Part shown: in pieces, positions 63,710-64,000 of the stretch | Position numbering within the stretch: the stretch's first letter is position 1 | How the letters are laid out: every line of letters begins with the position of its first letter | DNA from: Serratia quinivorans | GTDB taxonomy: Bacteria > Pseudomonadota > Gammaproteobacteria > Enterobacterales > Enterobacteriaceae | Length of the DNA: 64,000 nucleotides | Direction: 5' to 3' | Assembly: GCF_946227985.1 (NCBI RefSeq) | Contig: NZ_CAMKGL010000011.1 | Location: 95,725 to 159,724 of the forward strand | The notes under the pieces: model-generated | What the model was told of the DNA's origin: nothing | Databases searched by the model: none | The model's input: only the letters and a program-made list of their open reading frames with translations | Made by a program: the position numbers and the translations under genes

Positions 63710-63737
63710 TTGCGGCCTTCTGAGAACTCCCTATAAT
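63710..63737 (+). promoter_or_regulatory. rrn promoter P1
   Basis: TTGCGG (63710-63715) and TATAAT (63732-63737), 16-bp spacer, followed by the GC-rich discriminator GCGCC typical of stringently controlled rRNA P1 promoters. Confidence 0.93.
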
Positions 63738-63818
63738 GCGCCTCCACTGACCGGGAACAACGACTCCTCTAACGAGAACCAAGTCGCCCAGTCGGAAAGA
63801 GAAAAGCGAAATAAACGC

Positions 63819-63846
63819 TTGACTCTTCGGGTGAAAAGCGTAATAT
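63819..63846 (+). promoter_or_regulatory. rrn promoter P2
   Basis: TTGACT (63819-63824) and TAATAT (63841-63846), 16-bp spacer, about 110 bp after P1. Confidence 0.9.
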
Positions 63847-63885
63847 ACGCCACCTCGAGATAGCGCGCTACGGCGGCTAACTCAC

Positions 63886-63898
63886 TGCTCTTTAACAA
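63886..63898 (+). promoter_or_regulatory. boxA antitermination element of the rrn leader
   Basis: TGCTCTTTAACAA matches the enterobacterial rrn leader boxA, the binding site for NusB-NusE that prevents premature Rho termination. Confidence 0.92.
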
Positions 63899-64000
63899 TT
63901 TATCAGACAATCTGTGTGGGCACTCCACAAGACGATATCCAGAACCTTCGGGTTCGAAAAAATATCAAGTCTTGAAGAGTGACCAAGCAATAAGTTGTTT

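Larger units (their letters stand above)
63558..64000 (+). promoter_or_regulatory. Upstream control region and leader of an rRNA operon (16S not reached)
   Basis: The remaining 443 bases contain the start of an rrn transcription unit. An A/T-rich UP-like tract lies around 63671-63704. P1 and P2 are annotated separately, and the leader runs to the end of the window, which stops short of the mature 16S 5' end. Small reading frames crossing it (for example 63588-63782) are not genes. Confidence 0.93.

Noticed and set aside
63588..63928. Small minus-strand frames at the rRNA promoter
   Set aside because: They lie across the P1, P2 and boxA elements of the rrn operon.

Overview
This window is a chromosomal segment from an enterobacterium, most likely Serratia or a close relative in the Yersiniaceae. 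The evidence is gene order and near-identity to remembered Escherichia coli proteins across the dnaA/oriC region (gyrB-recF-dnaN-dnaA, rpmH-rnpA-yidD-yidC-mnmE, pst-phoU, glmUS, atp, mnmG-oriC-mioC-asnC-asnA, ravA-viaA, kup, rbs, hsrA, yieP), combined with accessory genes and palindromic intergenic repeats that E. coli lacks at these places. The species assignment is inference, since no search was run.

Layout. Positions 1-4251 hold a D-galactonate operon reading leftward (dgoR-dgoK-dgoA-dgoD, then dgoT cut by the window edge). Positions 4558-7056 hold a small rightward operon: a YheO/DauR-type regulator, a PLP-dependent dehydratase and an ornithine-cyclodeaminase-family reductase. This is the best candidate here for an undescribed pathway. 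Positions 7102-14339 read leftward: yidA, gyrB, recF, dnaN, dnaA. Positions 15022-18993 read rightward: rpmH, rnpA, yidD, yidC, mnmE. The slot between mnmE and yieE, which holds tna/mdtL/yidZ in E. coli, here carries a metallo-beta-lactamase-fold enzyme and an IucD-like N-hydroxylase with no siderophore assembly genes. Then come yieE, chrR, a putative secreted hydrolase-fold protein lacking its serine, adeP and yieH.

Positions 26435-28807 encode an amino-acid ABC transporter without an ATPase gene. Positions 28976-33527 are the phosphate operon pstSCAB-phoU, preceded by four phased Pho half-sites. glmUS and the complete atpIBEFHAGDC operon follow, then rsmG, mnmG and oriC at about 47815-48085. 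oriC shows three AT-rich 13-mers, four recognisable DnaA boxes and a dense cluster of GATC sites. Beyond it lie mioC, asnC, asnA, viaA-ravA, kup, the ribose operon rbsDACBKR with two RbsR operators 80 bp apart, hsrA and yieP. The window ends inside the leader of an rRNA operon; promoters P1, P2 and boxA are visible but 16S itself is not reached.

How the parts work together: most of the window is housekeeping machinery for replication initiation, translation, membrane insertion, ATP synthesis, phosphate uptake and amino-sugar synthesis. Sugar-acid and ribose catabolic operons sit among it, and variable slots carry accessory genes. Three copies of one palindromic repeat were found (8040-8153, 17514-17629, and a deleted copy at 25537-25597). 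A different palindromic insert separates dnaN from recF.
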